From Curtobacterium flaccumfaciens (lineage in GTDB: Bacteria; Actinomycetota; Actinomycetes; Actinomycetales; Microbacteriaceae), in assembly GCF_013359815.1 (NCBI RefSeq), contig NZ_JABMCF010000039.1, forward strand, positions 62,001-126,000: DNA of 64,000 nucleotides. The letters are read 5' to 3'. Each line of letters opens with the position of its first letter. Positions within the stretch are counted from its first letter, which is position 1. The position numbers were made by a program, and so were the translations under genes. The notes under the pieces were generated by a model. That model saw only the letters and a list, made by a program, of their open reading frames with translations, was not told where the DNA came from and did not search any database. Positions 33,563-42,588 of this stretch are shown piece after piece.

Positions 33563-36364
33563 CTACTTCGTCGTCGTGAAGGTGCCCCGGGCCCGCTGGT
33601 CCGAGCCGTAGCCACGGGCGTGCACCACGTGCGTGCCCGGCGCCAGCACCGCCACGGCCTTCGTGATCTCCAGACGGACCTTGCCGTCGGCGTTGGCCGT
33701 CGTGCGGGTGGCGCGACCGCCGTCGATGCTGACGGTGACCGACTCCCCGGCACGGAACCCCGTCGCCGAGATCGCGACCTTGGCACCCTTCCGGCTGCTC
33801 GTCGGCGTCACGGCGATGGCCGTGCTGGTCGCCTGCGCCTCGGCACACGCGTCACCCGGGGTCCCGACCGCCGGAGCGGACGCGGTCGGCCGTCCGTTCA
33901 CGCTGCGCACGCCGTCGTCCTCGCGGATGCGCATCGTGCCGACCGAGTCACCGATCACCGATCCGCCCTGGGTGTTGCTGAGGGTCATCGCGTAGTCCGA
34001 CGTCCGCGAGAACGACGGGGTGCGGTCACCGTTCACCGAGACCGCGACCGCGCGGCAGACCTCACCGGGCTGGAACGTGACGGGCTGGACCGCCGGGCGG
34101 ATGCGCCCGTCGTACGCCTGGTCGAGGTCGAAGTACACGGTGGTGGCCTGCTCGGCCGGTCGGGAGAGCACGACCGCTGCCCGCACCACCGTGCGCGTGC
34201 GGCCCTCGTCGACGAACCGGTCCGCGATGCGTGCGGCGGGACGCTTCGTGACCACCGGGGTACCGAGGGTCGCAGCGGGCACGAGCGACAGGTCGCTCAG
34301 CAGGACCCCACTGTTCTTCTGCGGGACGTCGATGGTCACCTCGCGCACCGACGTCAGGTCGATGCCGGTGAACGTGTCGAGGGGGATGCGCGCCTGCTGC
34401 AGGATCGTCTTGCGCGGGGCCATCCGGGTACCGGGGAGCAGCTGTCCGGCACGGCTGGTGTCGGACAGGCGTCGGGTCGCCACGGCACCGGTCGCGTCGC
34501 GGAGGGTGATCGAGACGTTCGCGTTCGTCGTCGCGGTGTCGTCCGGGGTGAGGCGGAGCGACAGCGCCTGGAACCCCGTGAAGTCACCGGCCGCCGGAGC
34601 CACCGGGACGTGCACCTGTCCGCCGGTCGCCGCCTTGGTGGGCGAGACGTGCAGGGCGGGGGTGGCCGGCACCGACGACGCCAGGTACGCCGGTGTGTAG
34701 TCCGGGGCGTTGGACGAGATCGAGACGCACGCCGGCAGGATCTGCTTCGCGGGCAGGTTGTCGGTGCTCGCGCAGGTCTTCGCCGTCAGGGCACCGGTCG
34801 TGGTGATCGCCGGGTTCGCGGTGTCGAACAGGGCGAGGTCACGCCGACTCGCGCCGGGCTGGGAGGCGCTCACCCGGATGTCGGCCGTGCCCAGGGCGGC
34901 GGGCTGGCGGTCGGTGCCGTCGAACATCGGCAGGAACTGCTGCTCACCGTCGAGCGTCAGGCGGAAGAAGCCACTGATCAGGCTCGTGCCGACGGCGTAC
35001 TGCTGGTCGGACGACAGCCGCGTGGTGTGCTTCGCCTTCGCCCCGCAGACCGCGTCGGACTCGTCGTACCAGTCGTCCGACGACGCCTTCGCGTACTTGC
35101 CGGGCGTCCACGTCGTGTTGAAGAAGTTGTGGTTCGCACCCATCACCAGCACCGAGGAGCGCAGCACGTCGTCCCCGAAGGCGGTGCGGGAGTCGTCGTA
35201 GAAGTGCTGTCCCTGCAGGTCGGACACGTCGCCGTCGCAGTACGGCAGGACGACCGCCGTGTTGGTGTCCGGCAGGGTCATGCGCCCGAAGTCGGTCGGT
35301 GCCAGGGGCAGGACGGCACGGATGCCGAAGGGGTTCGTGCGCTGCGTGTTGAGCAGGGCCGCGCGGACCACGCCGTCACCGCCGCGCGAGTGGCCCATGA
35401 GGCCGACGTCCTGCAGGTCGAGCTTGCCGGTGAGCAGCGGCGAGAGCCGGGGCTCCTGTCCGGCGTCCGCGCGCTGCAGCAGGCTGAGGTGGTCGAGGAC
35501 GAGCTGCCCGCGGGCCACCGCTCCGCCGTCGTCCGAGTAGCTGCCGTCGAGGGCGTTGATCGCGTTCGCGGAGATCGACACGACGACGTTGCCGTGGCTC
35601 GCCAGCGCGGTCGCTGCCGCGTTGTAGCCGAGGTAGCTCGGGATGTCGGTCTGTCCCTTCCCGCACGGCCACGCCTTCGGGTTGTACGTGCCGCCGGAGC
35701 ACGCCTCGTGGCGGCCGTGCAGGAACACCACGACCGGACGCTTGCCCGGGGCGTCCTTCGGCACGAAGACGGCGGCACGCATCTCGCCCTTGCGCCCGAA
35801 GCCCTTGATCGTCTCGGCTTCGTTGCCCAGGTCGTAGTCGGCCCGGGTCACCGCGTACTGGCCCGCGGCCGCCGGGTCGTCGGTCAGGGGTGCCGGGGCT
35901 TCGCTCGGCGCGACCGTCTGCGGCGCGGTGGCGGCCTGCCGGTTGCCCTGCAGGTCGGTCTCGCCCGTCCAGCCGAGCTCGACGCTGCGGGCATCGGCGA
36001 CCGCGGGGTCGGTCGTGGTGACCGTCAGCTGCCGCTGGTCGAGGCTCGTCTGCGCGACGCCGATGTCGGTGCCGTCCACGAGCAGGACGGGGGCCGCCGC
36101 ACGGAGCGGCAGGGGGTCGGCGAGGGTCAGGACGACGGTGTACCCGCCGTCGGTCGGCGTCACCGTCCAGTCGTCACCCTGCGCGACGGGCGTGCCCGGG
36201 GTCGTGATCGTGGTCGTCCCCGTCGCGGCGGTGGACCCGTCGCCCGGCGCGGCCGTGGCCGGCAACGCCGCGATCGTGCCGGAGACGGCGAGCGCCCCGG
36301 CGATGAGTGTCGAACACGCGATCTGCAGCGCGATGGTGGAACGGCGTCTCGGCGAACGGTTCAC
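33563..36364 (-). CDS. Large secreted alpha/beta hydrolase
   Basis: 933 residues. A signal peptide ends near ATAAPG (residue 40), followed by a beta-rich N-terminal domain (about 45-165). The alpha/beta hydrolase core shows VVVFLHGRHE, the nucleophile elbow GHSRGG near residue 322, and the acid/His segment VLVMGANHNFF. Then come beta-rich domains, a Calx-beta-like module (VYFDLDQAYDG...SDYAMTLSNTQGG) and a C-terminal Ig-like domain (VAISATGFRAGESVTV). No sortase motif. It may hydrolyse an ester or amide polymer outside the cell; the substrate is unknown. Confidence 0.82.
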   Translation of the reverse strand: MNRSPRRRSTIALQIACSTLIAGALAVSGTIAALPATAAPGDGSTAATGTTTITTPGTPVAQGDDWTVTPTDGGYTVVLTLADPLPLRAAAPVLLVDGTDIGVAQTSLDQRQLTVTTTDPAVADARSVELGWTGETDLQGNRQAATAPQTVAPSEAPAPLTDDPAAAGQYAVTRADYDLGNEAETIKGFGRKGEMRAAVFVPKDAPGKRPVVVFLHGRHEACSGGTYNPKAWPCGKGQTDIPSYLGYNAAATALASHGNVVVSISANAINALDGSYSDDGGAVARGQLVLDHLSLLQRADAGQEPRLSPLLTGKLDLQDVGLMGHSRGGDGVVRAALLNTQRTNPFGIRAVLPLAPTDFGRMTLPDTNTAVVLPYCDGDVSDLQGQHFYDDSRTAFGDDVLRSSVLVMGANHNFFNTTWTPGKYAKASSDDWYDESDAVCGAKAKHTTRLSSDQQYAVGTSLISGFFRLTLDGEQQFLPMFDGTDRQPAALGTADIRVSASQPGASRRDLALFDTANPAITTTGALTAKTCASTDNLPAKQILPACVSISSNAPDYTPAYLASSVPATPALHVSPTKAATGGQVHVPVAPAAGDFTGFQALSLRLTPDDTATTNANVSITLRDATGAVATRRLSDTSRAGQLLPGTRMAPRKTILQQARIPLDTFTGIDLTSVREVTIDVPQKNSGVLLSDLSLVPAATLGTPVVTKRPAARIADRFVDEGRTRTVVRAAVVLSRPAEQATTVYFDLDQAYDGRIRPAVQPVTFQPGEVCRAVAVSVNGDRTPSFSRTSDYAMTLSNTQGGSVIGDSVGTMRIREDDGVRSVNGRPTASAPAVGTPGDACAEAQATSTAIAVTPTSSRKGAKVAISATGFRAGESVTVSIDGGRATRTTANADGKVRLEITKAVAVLAPGTHVVHARGYGSDQRARGTFTTTK

Positions 36365-36523
36365 GTCGGATCTCCCCTGGTGCGACGGGCATGCGCCACC
36401 GCACGCTCCGTCGCCAACAGTAGGGAGCGCGCTGCTCGCCGCGGATCGTCCTGGAGGATGAGGTGGCGGCTCAGTCCCTGAGGGTCCTCACGGGTGCGAC
36501 CACCGGGAGCCCGACGGCACGCA

Positions 36524-36555
36524 GACGGCCCCGCGACCAAGGTCGCGGGGCCGTC
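36524..36555 (-). terminator. Terminator of the ice-binding protein gene
   Basis: GACGGCCCCGCGACC (36524-36538) pairs with GGTCGCGGGGCCGTC (36541-36555). It begins 15 nt after the stop of the minus-strand gene at 36571. Confidence 0.75.
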
Positions 36556-36570
36556 GATCGTGCGGGTGGA

Positions 36571-37830
36571 TCAGATGCGGCCGACGGTGCGGCGACGGCG
36601 ACGCAGCAGGACCATGAGCGTGGCACCCGCGGCGAGCAGTGCGGCGGCGATGCTCAGCGGGACGGTCGGGTCCGAGCCGGTGAACGCGAGCTCACCGGTG
36701 GGCTGGTCGGTTCCGCCGCCACCGCCACCGCCGCCGCCGGCGCCTGCGGGGCCGCTCGGGGTCGCGGTGGGCACCACTGCGGGTGCCGTCGGGGTGGGTG
36801 TCGCGGTGGGCACCGGTGCCGGGGCGCGGACCGTGATGGTGACCGTCTGGGTGTCGTCCGGGCTGGTGCCGTTCGACGCGGTGATCGTCACGGTCGAGGT
36901 GCCCGGGGTGGTCGGGGTGCCGGAGATGACGCCGGTGGTGCTGTCGATCGTCAGGCCGTCGGGCAGGCCCGTGGCGGTGAAGGTCGGGTTCGGGGTGCCG
37001 GTCGCGGTGACGGTGGACGAGTAGGGCACGTCCACGGTGCCGTCGGACGGGGTGCCCGAGGTGATGGTCGGCGACTCGGACGGCGTGCCCGGTGCGGGGC
37101 AGCCGTTGGAGGCCGTGATCGTGTTCGTGTCGAGGGTGACGGCGCCGGTGCGGGCCAGCAGTCGGCCCTGCACGGTCGCGCCGGTGGTGGCGGTCACGGA
37201 CTGCTGCGCCAGGACGGTGCCCTGGAACTGGGCGCCGGTGCCGACGGTGGCGGAGCTGCCGACCTGCCAGAACACGTTGCACGAGCTGGCGCCGCCGGTG
37301 ATCACGATCTGGCTGGCGGACCCGATGGTCAGGGTCGACGCGGCCTGGAACACCCACACGGAGTTCGCGCTGCCGGCCAGGGTCAGCGCACCGTTGTTCG
37401 CCAGGGCGAGGGCGCCGCCGGAGTACACGCCGGGCGAGAGCGAGAGGCCGTTCAGCTCGGTCAGACCGGTCTGGGTCGGGGAGAGCGACGCGGCGACGTT
37501 GTACGCGGTGGTGGTGTCGCGCTGGGCCTGTGCGGCCGCGGCGTCGGTCTGGTGCGTGGTGCCGTTGACGACGCCGTTCGGTGCGCCGCCGAAGCCGGTG
37601 ATGGACGTGCCCGGCGACAACCCGAGGTCGCCGTTGATCACGGAGGGGCCGGTGTTCGTGACCGCGCTCGCGCCGAGGACTCCGTAGGTCGATGCGGTGC
37701 CGAGGTTGACCGGACCGTCGATGACCGTCGCGGCGGATGCTCCGCCACCGGTCCCGAGGGTGACCAGCGCGGCGACGGCAGCCGCCGACACGACCAGGAG
37801 GGAACTGCGTCTGAGATGGCGAGCCTGCAC
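36571..37830 (-). CDS. LAFTG-anchored ice-binding protein (DUF3494)
   Basis: 419 residues. A signal peptide ends at GGASAA near residue 34. The DUF3494 beta-solenoid (about 35-245) has the diagnostic TYGVLGASAVTNTGPSVINGDLG, LSPGVYSGGALALANNGALTL and SSCNVFWQVGSSATVGTG segments. A cadherin-like/He_PIG domain (about 255-335, ATGLPDGLTIDSTTGVISGTP), a Thr/Pro linker and a poly-Gly stretch follow. LAFTG at about 381 precedes a membrane helix and Arg tail. Family members bind ice or act as adhesins; anchoring to the wall suggests freeze protection or attachment to ice or plant surface. Single gene. Confidence 0.9.
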   Translation of the reverse strand: MQARHLRRSSLLVVSAAAVAALVTLGTGGGASAATVIDGPVNLGTASTYGVLGASAVTNTGPSVINGDLGLSPGTSITGFGGAPNGVVNGTTHQTDAAAAQAQRDTTTAYNVAASLSPTQTGLTELNGLSLSPGVYSGGALALANNGALTLAGSANSVWVFQAASTLTIGSASQIVITGGASSCNVFWQVGSSATVGTGAQFQGTVLAQQSVTATTGATVQGRLLARTGAVTLDTNTITASNGCPAPGTPSESPTITSGTPSDGTVDVPYSSTVTATGTPNPTFTATGLPDGLTIDSTTGVISGTPTTPGTSTVTITASNGTSPDDTQTVTITVRAPAPVPTATPTPTAPAVVPTATPSGPAGAGGGGGGGGGTDQPTGELAFTGSDPTVPLSIAAALLAAGATLMVLLRRRRRTVGRI

Positions 37831-37929
37831 GGTCCGACCGCTTCCTGCAAGGAGAGGCGGGGTGACGTCGGCGACGAGCGCGCATTCTCGGTGGCTCGAA
37901 GTATGCGCTTCTCCACAGTGATTACCTAG

Positions 37930-37945
37930 GAATGTCTGAACATTC
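37930..37945. promoter_or_regulatory. Inverted repeat upstream of the ice-binding gene
   Basis: GAATGT (37930-37935), CTGA, ACATTC (37940-37945). Perfect 6-bp arms, 100 nt before the start, in the most AT-rich part of the gap. Possible activator or repressor site. Confidence 0.35.
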
Positions 37946-38121
37946 GCCCAAAGCCTGGCAGTTGGCCTGGCTGCCTAGGCGATCCCGGCCTGTGAGCGCA
38001 TGCTCACCACAGGTTGACCGGCCGCTCTCACCAGCGGACGGGTAGGGAGTTCGGGTCTCCCGTCAGCCGGTGCGGCGCCGGTCCCGGGTAGGACCGGTCG
38101 CCCACCCCCGGACACACGGCG

Positions 38122-38153
38122 AAGGGCCCCGCGATCGGGATCGCGGGGCCCTT
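38122..38153 (-). terminator. Terminator of the metallophosphoesterase gene
   Basis: AAGGGCCCCGCGATC (38122-38136) pairs with GATCGCGGGGCCCTT (38139-38153). 15 nt past the stop. On the minus strand the stem starts with AAGGG, leaving no T-tract. Confidence 0.75.
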
Positions 38154-38167
38154 GCTGGTGCCGGGTG

Positions 38168-40300
38168 CTACTTGATGACGACCTTGATGGTCGGGCTGGT
38201 GCTCGTGCTGAGCTCCGAGGTCCCGGCGAAGACGGCGTGCAGGTTGTGCGTGCCCTTCTTCAGCGGGAGCTTCGACGTGACCACGCCGTTCTCCACCGTG
38301 ACGGTGGCGAGGCGCTTCGAGCCCTGGTAGATCCGGGCGGTGCCGTCGACGCTGAAGCCGGTGGCCTTCACCTGGACGGTCGCCTTGCCGCCGCTGTACT
38401 TGATGGCGGTGCGGGACGGGGCCTTCTCGACGGTGACCGTCATGGCCTTCGCCGTCTTCGAGTTCGTTCCCGAGTACACCGGGTCCGCGTTGACGAACGA
38501 GGCCGTGACCGCGTGCTTGCCGATGGCGAGCGTCTTCGGCAGCGTCATGCTCGCCGCGCCGTCCTTGACCGGGGCCGTGCCGAGGACCTTGCTGCCGTCC
38601 TTGAACGTCACGGTGCCCTGCTGGGTACCGATGCCACCGGCGATGGTCGCGGTGACCGTGGCCGGCTTGGCGGTGCCGTAGGTCTGCTCCGCGGCCGACG
38701 CGGTGAGCGTGGTGGTCGTCGTCGGCAGCGTGGCGTGCAGGTTGAACTTGTCGACCGTCGAACCGATCGCAGCCGGGTCGGCCGTGGCCGTCGGCTGGAG
38801 GGTCACACCGCAGCTGTCCACCTTGCCGTGCTGCACCGCCGAGTTGAGCGTGGTGCAGTCGCTGGCGCGGATGTTCTCGACGGCGAGCTTGTCGTCGGTG
38901 ACCGAGACCTTCACGAAGGTGCGGACGTGCTCCTGGTTCTCGACCGAGTTGGCGAAGTGACGCTCACCCTTGGGGTCGAGCGGGTCCGCGCCGTAGCCCT
39001 GGGTGGCGTCCGGGGTGGTGAGGTCGTAGTACTTCGAGCCGGAGGCCGAGTTCGCCGTCATGTAGATGACGCCGCCGGGGCCGGAGAAGACCTCGGGAGC
39101 AGCAGGCTGCTCGTTGACGTTGGCCTTCTTGCCGTTCTTGATCGCGTAGCTGCGCGAGTAGGAGTGGTCGTGGCCCTGCAGGACGAGGTCGACACCCATG
39201 TCCGAGAACGAACGCGTGAAGTCGAACCGGCGCTGCTGGTTGTCACGGTCGTTCGCGTGGTCGGCCGGCGAGTAGATCGAGTGGTGGTAGACCAGCGTCG
39301 TCCATTTCGCGTCGTCGCCGTAGCGGTTGATGACGTCGCGCACGTAGTTCACGTGGGCAGCGTCCGAACCGGCCGCGTAGGCGTTCGAGTTGATGTCGAT
39401 GAACAGGACGCCCTTGTACATGTACCAGTAGTCGCCACCCGAGTTCGCGGTGGTGTTGCCGCCCGGGTAGAAGTCCGGCACCTTGAGCGAGTTCGGCACC
39501 TGGTTGTGCTGCTCGTAGGCCTTGCCACCCACGTCGTGGTTGCCGATGGTCGAGGCCCACGGGTAGCGCTTCAGCACGTCGCTGCTGTCGGCGAACGCAC
39601 CCCACTCGTACTCGTTGTTGGCGTGCTCGACCTGGTCGCCACCGGAGACCAGGAGCTCGGCGTCCGGCTCGGTCGACGTGGCGTACTTGAGCGTGTCCGC
39701 CCAGCCGGCGCCGTCGTCGTCCGTGAAGCCGGACGAACCGATCTGCGGGTCACCGAAGAACAGGAAGTCGAAGTCGCCGGAGAAGCTCTTCGTGGTGAAG
39801 GTGTACGACGCGGACCAGGCCGAGCCGTCCGCCGCACCGACGTGGTACGTGTACGAGGTGTTCGGCTCGAGGGCCGAGATCGTCGCGTGCGCGTTGATGT
39901 AGCCCGACTCGGCGGCGATGCCCGGGATGCTCTTGGTGTTCGAGTCGGTCGCGCTCGAGTCGGCTGCGGTGTTCGCGGCCTCCGAGGCGGCGACCGTCTG
40001 CTTGGCGTCCGTGAAGACGCCGTCCGTCATGGACGCGGTCTTCTGGATCTCGAGCGACTGCGCGACGTTCGTGGGGAAGTACCACGAGGCGATGCGCTGG
40101 CTCTCGGTCGCGCCGACGCCGAGCAGGATGTGGATCGGGCCACCGGTCGAGATGTTGGTGGTGGGGGTGTTCGTCGCGGCGGTGGCGGCGTTCGTGCCGA
40201 CCATCGAGGCACCGGCGATGAGCGCGGCCCCGAGGACGGCTCCGCAGACGCGGAGGGTGGTGGTTCTGCGCCGGGTAGTGGCGCCGGACAGGAGACTCAT
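38168..40300 (-). CDS. Secreted purple-acid-type metallophosphoesterase
   Basis: 710 residues from ATG 40298-40300 (MSLLSG). A signal peptide ends near residue 43 (TAATAA). An N-terminal fibronectin-like domain (about 50-175) precedes the catalytic domain (about 180-430), which carries the metal ligands: FFGDPQIG, SGGDQVEH, TIGNHDVG, VYHHSIYS and QGHDHSYSR. Two Ig-like repeats of the Big_3/5 type end the protein (VTATIAGGIGTQQGTVTFKDGS). It releases phosphate from esters outside the cell. A GTTTACC-like direct repeat 60 nt upstream may be a phosphate-response site. Confidence 0.88.
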   Translation of the reverse strand: MSLLSGATTRRRTTTLRVCGAVLGAALIAGASMVGTNAATAATNTPTTNISTGGPIHILLGVGATESQRIASWYFPTNVAQSLEIQKTASMTDGVFTDAKQTVAASEAANTAADSSATDSNTKSIPGIAAESGYINAHATISALEPNTSYTYHVGAADGSAWSASYTFTTKSFSGDFDFLFFGDPQIGSSGFTDDDGAGWADTLKYATSTEPDAELLVSGGDQVEHANNEYEWGAFADSSDVLKRYPWASTIGNHDVGGKAYEQHNQVPNSLKVPDFYPGGNTTANSGGDYWYMYKGVLFIDINSNAYAAGSDAAHVNYVRDVINRYGDDAKWTTLVYHHSIYSPADHANDRDNQQRRFDFTRSFSDMGVDLVLQGHDHSYSRSYAIKNGKKANVNEQPAAPEVFSGPGGVIYMTANSASGSKYYDLTTPDATQGYGADPLDPKGERHFANSVENQEHVRTFVKVSVTDDKLAVENIRASDCTTLNSAVQHGKVDSCGVTLQPTATADPAAIGSTVDKFNLHATLPTTTTTLTASAAEQTYGTAKPATVTATIAGGIGTQQGTVTFKDGSKVLGTAPVKDGAASMTLPKTLAIGKHAVTASFVNADPVYSGTNSKTAKAMTVTVEKAPSRTAIKYSGGKATVQVKATGFSVDGTARIYQGSKRLATVTVENGVVTSKLPLKKGTHNLHAVFAGTSELSTSTSPTIKVVIK

Positions 40301-40355
40301 GTTGGTCCGTTTCTCAGACGTGGGATGGTGCAGCACGGAAGACTCTGCATGCACT

Positions 40356-40374
40356 GCAAAACGTCTTGGTAAAC
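40356..40374 (-). promoter_or_regulatory. Weak Pho-box-like repeat upstream of the phosphoesterase gene
   Basis: Read on the minus strand, GTTTACC, five bases, GTTTTGC. Actinobacterial PhoP sites are direct repeats of GTTCACC with 11-nt period; here the period is 12 and the second half is poor. Weak evidence, noted because the gene encodes a phosphatase. Confidence 0.25.
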
Positions 40375-40438
40375 GCTGAGTGACGGTTCGTCGCTGTTCA
40401 GGAACGAACGCGACTCGTCAGCGGGCCCGAGGCGAGCG

Positions 40439-41734
40439 TCAGCCCGCCGCGAGCCGCTCGACGAACCAGATCATCCCCATCGCGAACACGCCGGCGGTCA
40501 CGGCACCCGTCACCCAGAGCGACATCCGGTGTGCCTTCCGCCGCAGCAGCGAGAGCGGCGGGAAGACGATGACGATGATCGCGAGCTGCACGGCCTCGAT
40601 GCCGACGTTGAAGATGAGGAGCGAGACCAGCAGCTGCCACGAGAACGCCTCGTGGATGCCGAGGGCCCCGGCGAACCCGAGCCCGTGGATGAGCCCGAAG
40701 GCGAAGACGACGGCCAGGCGGGTCCAGCCGGCGCGGTCGAGCGAGAAGTGTCCGTGCTCGCCGACCACCAGTTCGTCGGCCCGCGATCGACGACGCCAGA
40801 GCCGCCACAGGTACCAGCCGGCGACGGCGGCGATGGACAGGGCGATGAGCGGCTCGACCACGATCGCGGGCGGGCTCACCACACCGAGGGCGGCGAGGAT
40901 GAACGTGATCGAGTGGGCGATCGTGAACGCGGACGCCGTGTAGACGACCTCGCGCAGGCGACGCGATCCGGCGATGAGCGCCACGAGGAACAGGATGTGG
41001 TCGATCCCGGTCAGCAGGTGCTCGGCGCCGAGGCGGAAGAACTCCCAGAAGCGCTCACCCGCCGACTGTTCGGTCGAGAACGTGCGCTGCGAGGCGTCGA
41101 GGGTGGCCGAACCCGTCCGGTCGTCGACGTCGTAGGTGACGATCGTCTTGGTGTCGCGCACGAAGGTCTCGTCGTCGGGGAAGAGCTCCGACGACACCAC
41201 GTGCCCGGACTGCGTCTCCGACGGTTCCGGGCAGGTGAAGTCCGCGGTCACGTGGGCGTACGGCACCTCGTCCTGCAGGTCGACGGTGACGGTGTCGTCG
41301 AGCGTGCCCGTGCAGGCCTGCCCGCCGGCTCCGGTGACCCGGAACCGGTCGAACACGTACTTCCCGATCGCGTCGGTGTGCGCCTCGGCAGCCGTCACCA
41401 TCCCCGGGAAGTCCCCGTCGTCCCAGGCCTGCTGCCCCTGCTCGTGCAGCGCGTCGTCGTGCTCGCTCGTGGCCACCGAGACGAGCATCAGGTCGTACTC
41501 GAGCCCGAGCTTCGCCTGCACGACGGTCGGCTTCGTGGACGTGACGTCGGCGTAGACCACCGAGCTGAAGCCGTGCGCCGACGCCGGTGCAGCACCCGCC
41601 AGCACGCCGATCACGACCACCCCGAGCAGCACGAGCGCGGCGACGACGCGTGCGACGAGCGCGAATAGGGGGAAGGAGCGGGCGGAGCGGGCAGGGCGGG
41701 CGCGCAGGAGCGCGGCGGTGGTTCCGGAGGGCAC
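40439..41734 (-). CDS. HupE/UreJ-like membrane protein
   Basis: 431 residues. A signal-like segment ending ASAHGF near residue 54 is followed by an extracellular beta-rich domain (about 55-225) and a six-helix HupE/UreJ_2 membrane domain (GAEHLLTGIDHILFLVALIAG, AFTIAHSITF, FGLIHGLGFAGAL) with many His residues in helices. Related proteins move nickel or cobalt or support hydrogenase/urease; neither enzyme is present here, so a metal-transport role is only suggested. The GTG start lacks a good ribosome binding site and may be further downstream. Confidence 0.8.
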   Translation of the reverse strand: MPSGTTAALLRARPARSARSFPLFALVARVVAALVLLGVVVIGVLAGAAPASAHGFSSVVYADVTSTKPTVVQAKLGLEYDLMLVSVATSEHDDALHEQGQQAWDDGDFPGMVTAAEAHTDAIGKYVFDRFRVTGAGGQACTGTLDDTVTVDLQDEVPYAHVTADFTCPEPSETQSGHVVSSELFPDDETFVRDTKTIVTYDVDDRTGSATLDASQRTFSTEQSAGERFWEFFRLGAEHLLTGIDHILFLVALIAGSRRLREVVYTASAFTIAHSITFILAALGVVSPPAIVVEPLIALSIAAVAGWYLWRLWRRRSRADELVVGEHGHFSLDRAGWTRLAVVFAFGLIHGLGFAGALGIHEAFSWQLLVSLLIFNVGIEAVQLAIIVIVFPPLSLLRRKAHRMSLWVTGAVTAGVFAMGMIWFVERLAAG

Positions 41735-41856
41735 GCGCAGACGATCCGGCCCGCAGACGACCGGCAGGTGAACAACCGGTGACCAGCAACGGGACGGCGG
41801 TCGGACAGGTCCCCGGACCGGCCCGGAGCGGCCGTCGAGCGTGCTTGCATGGTGCC

Positions 41857-42573
41857 GTGATCCGCCCCGCCACCCGGACGACCTCCCTGTTGACCGCCGT
41901 CGCCCTCGCCGCGGCCGGCACCGCGCTGCTGGCCGGCTGCTCCGGGGCGTCGGACGGCGCCACCGGCGGCACCGGCCCGACGGCGACCGCGTCGGCGCAC
42001 GCCTCGGCCGGGGTCCTGGGCACCGGGTTCTCCGACCCCGACCAGCCGCCGGCCCCCGAGGCCACCATCCACCCCGAGCCCGGTTCGTGGTCCGGGGTGC
42101 ACGCCCCCGCCGGCTACGACGTCGTGCTGCTCTCCGACGCGGGTGACGCCGCCGACGCTCCGACCCGGACCCTGCTCGACGCCGTCGAGTCGTGGGCCGC
42201 GGACGAGGACGTCACCGTCACCCCGGTCTCGGCGAAGGGCCCCGACGACCGGATCGCCGCGGTCCTGCGCGCCGTCGACGCCGAGCCCGACCTGGTCATC
42301 ACCGTCGGCAACCACATGGTCGACCCGCTCGCGGCCGTCTCGCCGACCGCGCTCCACCAGCAGTTCCTGGTCGTCGGTGCCGAGATCGCGGAGCCGACGT
42401 CGAACGTCACGGCGGCGGACTGGACGGGCGGCGGGTTCCGCGGCGAGGGCCTCGGCCCGTCGAGTCACTACGACCCGGAGACCTTCACCGAGGACCGCGC
42501 GGCCCGCGGCCTGCGCGCCGGACTCGCCGCCGTGCTCCACGACCTGCGCGGCATCGTCGTCTGGGTGCCCTGA
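41857..42573 (+). CDS. Lipoprotein with BMP-like binding domain
   Basis: 238 residues. Signal peptide with lipobox L-A-G-C (Cys near 28), then a Thr/Ala linker and a domain with the strand-helix pattern of BMP/periplasmic-binding proteins (YDVVLLSDAGDAADAPTRTLLDAVESWA, DLVITVGNHMVDPL). It is shorter than full BMP proteins (about 300), so may bind a ligand without serving a permease. GTG start; no ABC genes adjoin on this strand. Convergent with the ROK kinase. Confidence 0.72.
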   Translation: MIRPATRTTSLLTAVALAAAGTALLAGCSGASDGATGGTGPTATASAHASAGVLGTGFSDPDQPPAPEATIHPEPGSWSGVHAPAGYDVVLLSDAGDAADAPTRTLLDAVESWAADEDVTVTPVSAKGPDDRIAAVLRAVDAEPDLVITVGNHMVDPLAAVSPTALHQQFLVVGAEIAEPTSNVTAADWTGGGFRGEGLGPSSHYDPETFTEDRAARGLRAGLAAVLHDLRGIVVWVP

Positions 42574-42588
42574 CCGGGCGCTCCCCCG

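Larger units (their letters stand above)
37831..38167. other. 337-nt gene-free stretch between two minus-strand secreted-protein genes
   Basis: No credible reading frame. It contains the ice-binding gene's upstream region with GAATGT/ACATTC (37930-37945) and two CCTAGG sites 49 nt apart (37925, 37974). TGAGC/GCTCA nested in CCTGTG/CACAGG (37990-38012) and the terminator of the phosphoesterase gene (38122-38153) complete it. Confidence 0.65.

Noticed and set aside
40356-40374. Firm call of a PhoP box
   Set aside because: Spacing is 12 rather than 11 nt and the second half matches poorly; listed only as a weak site.
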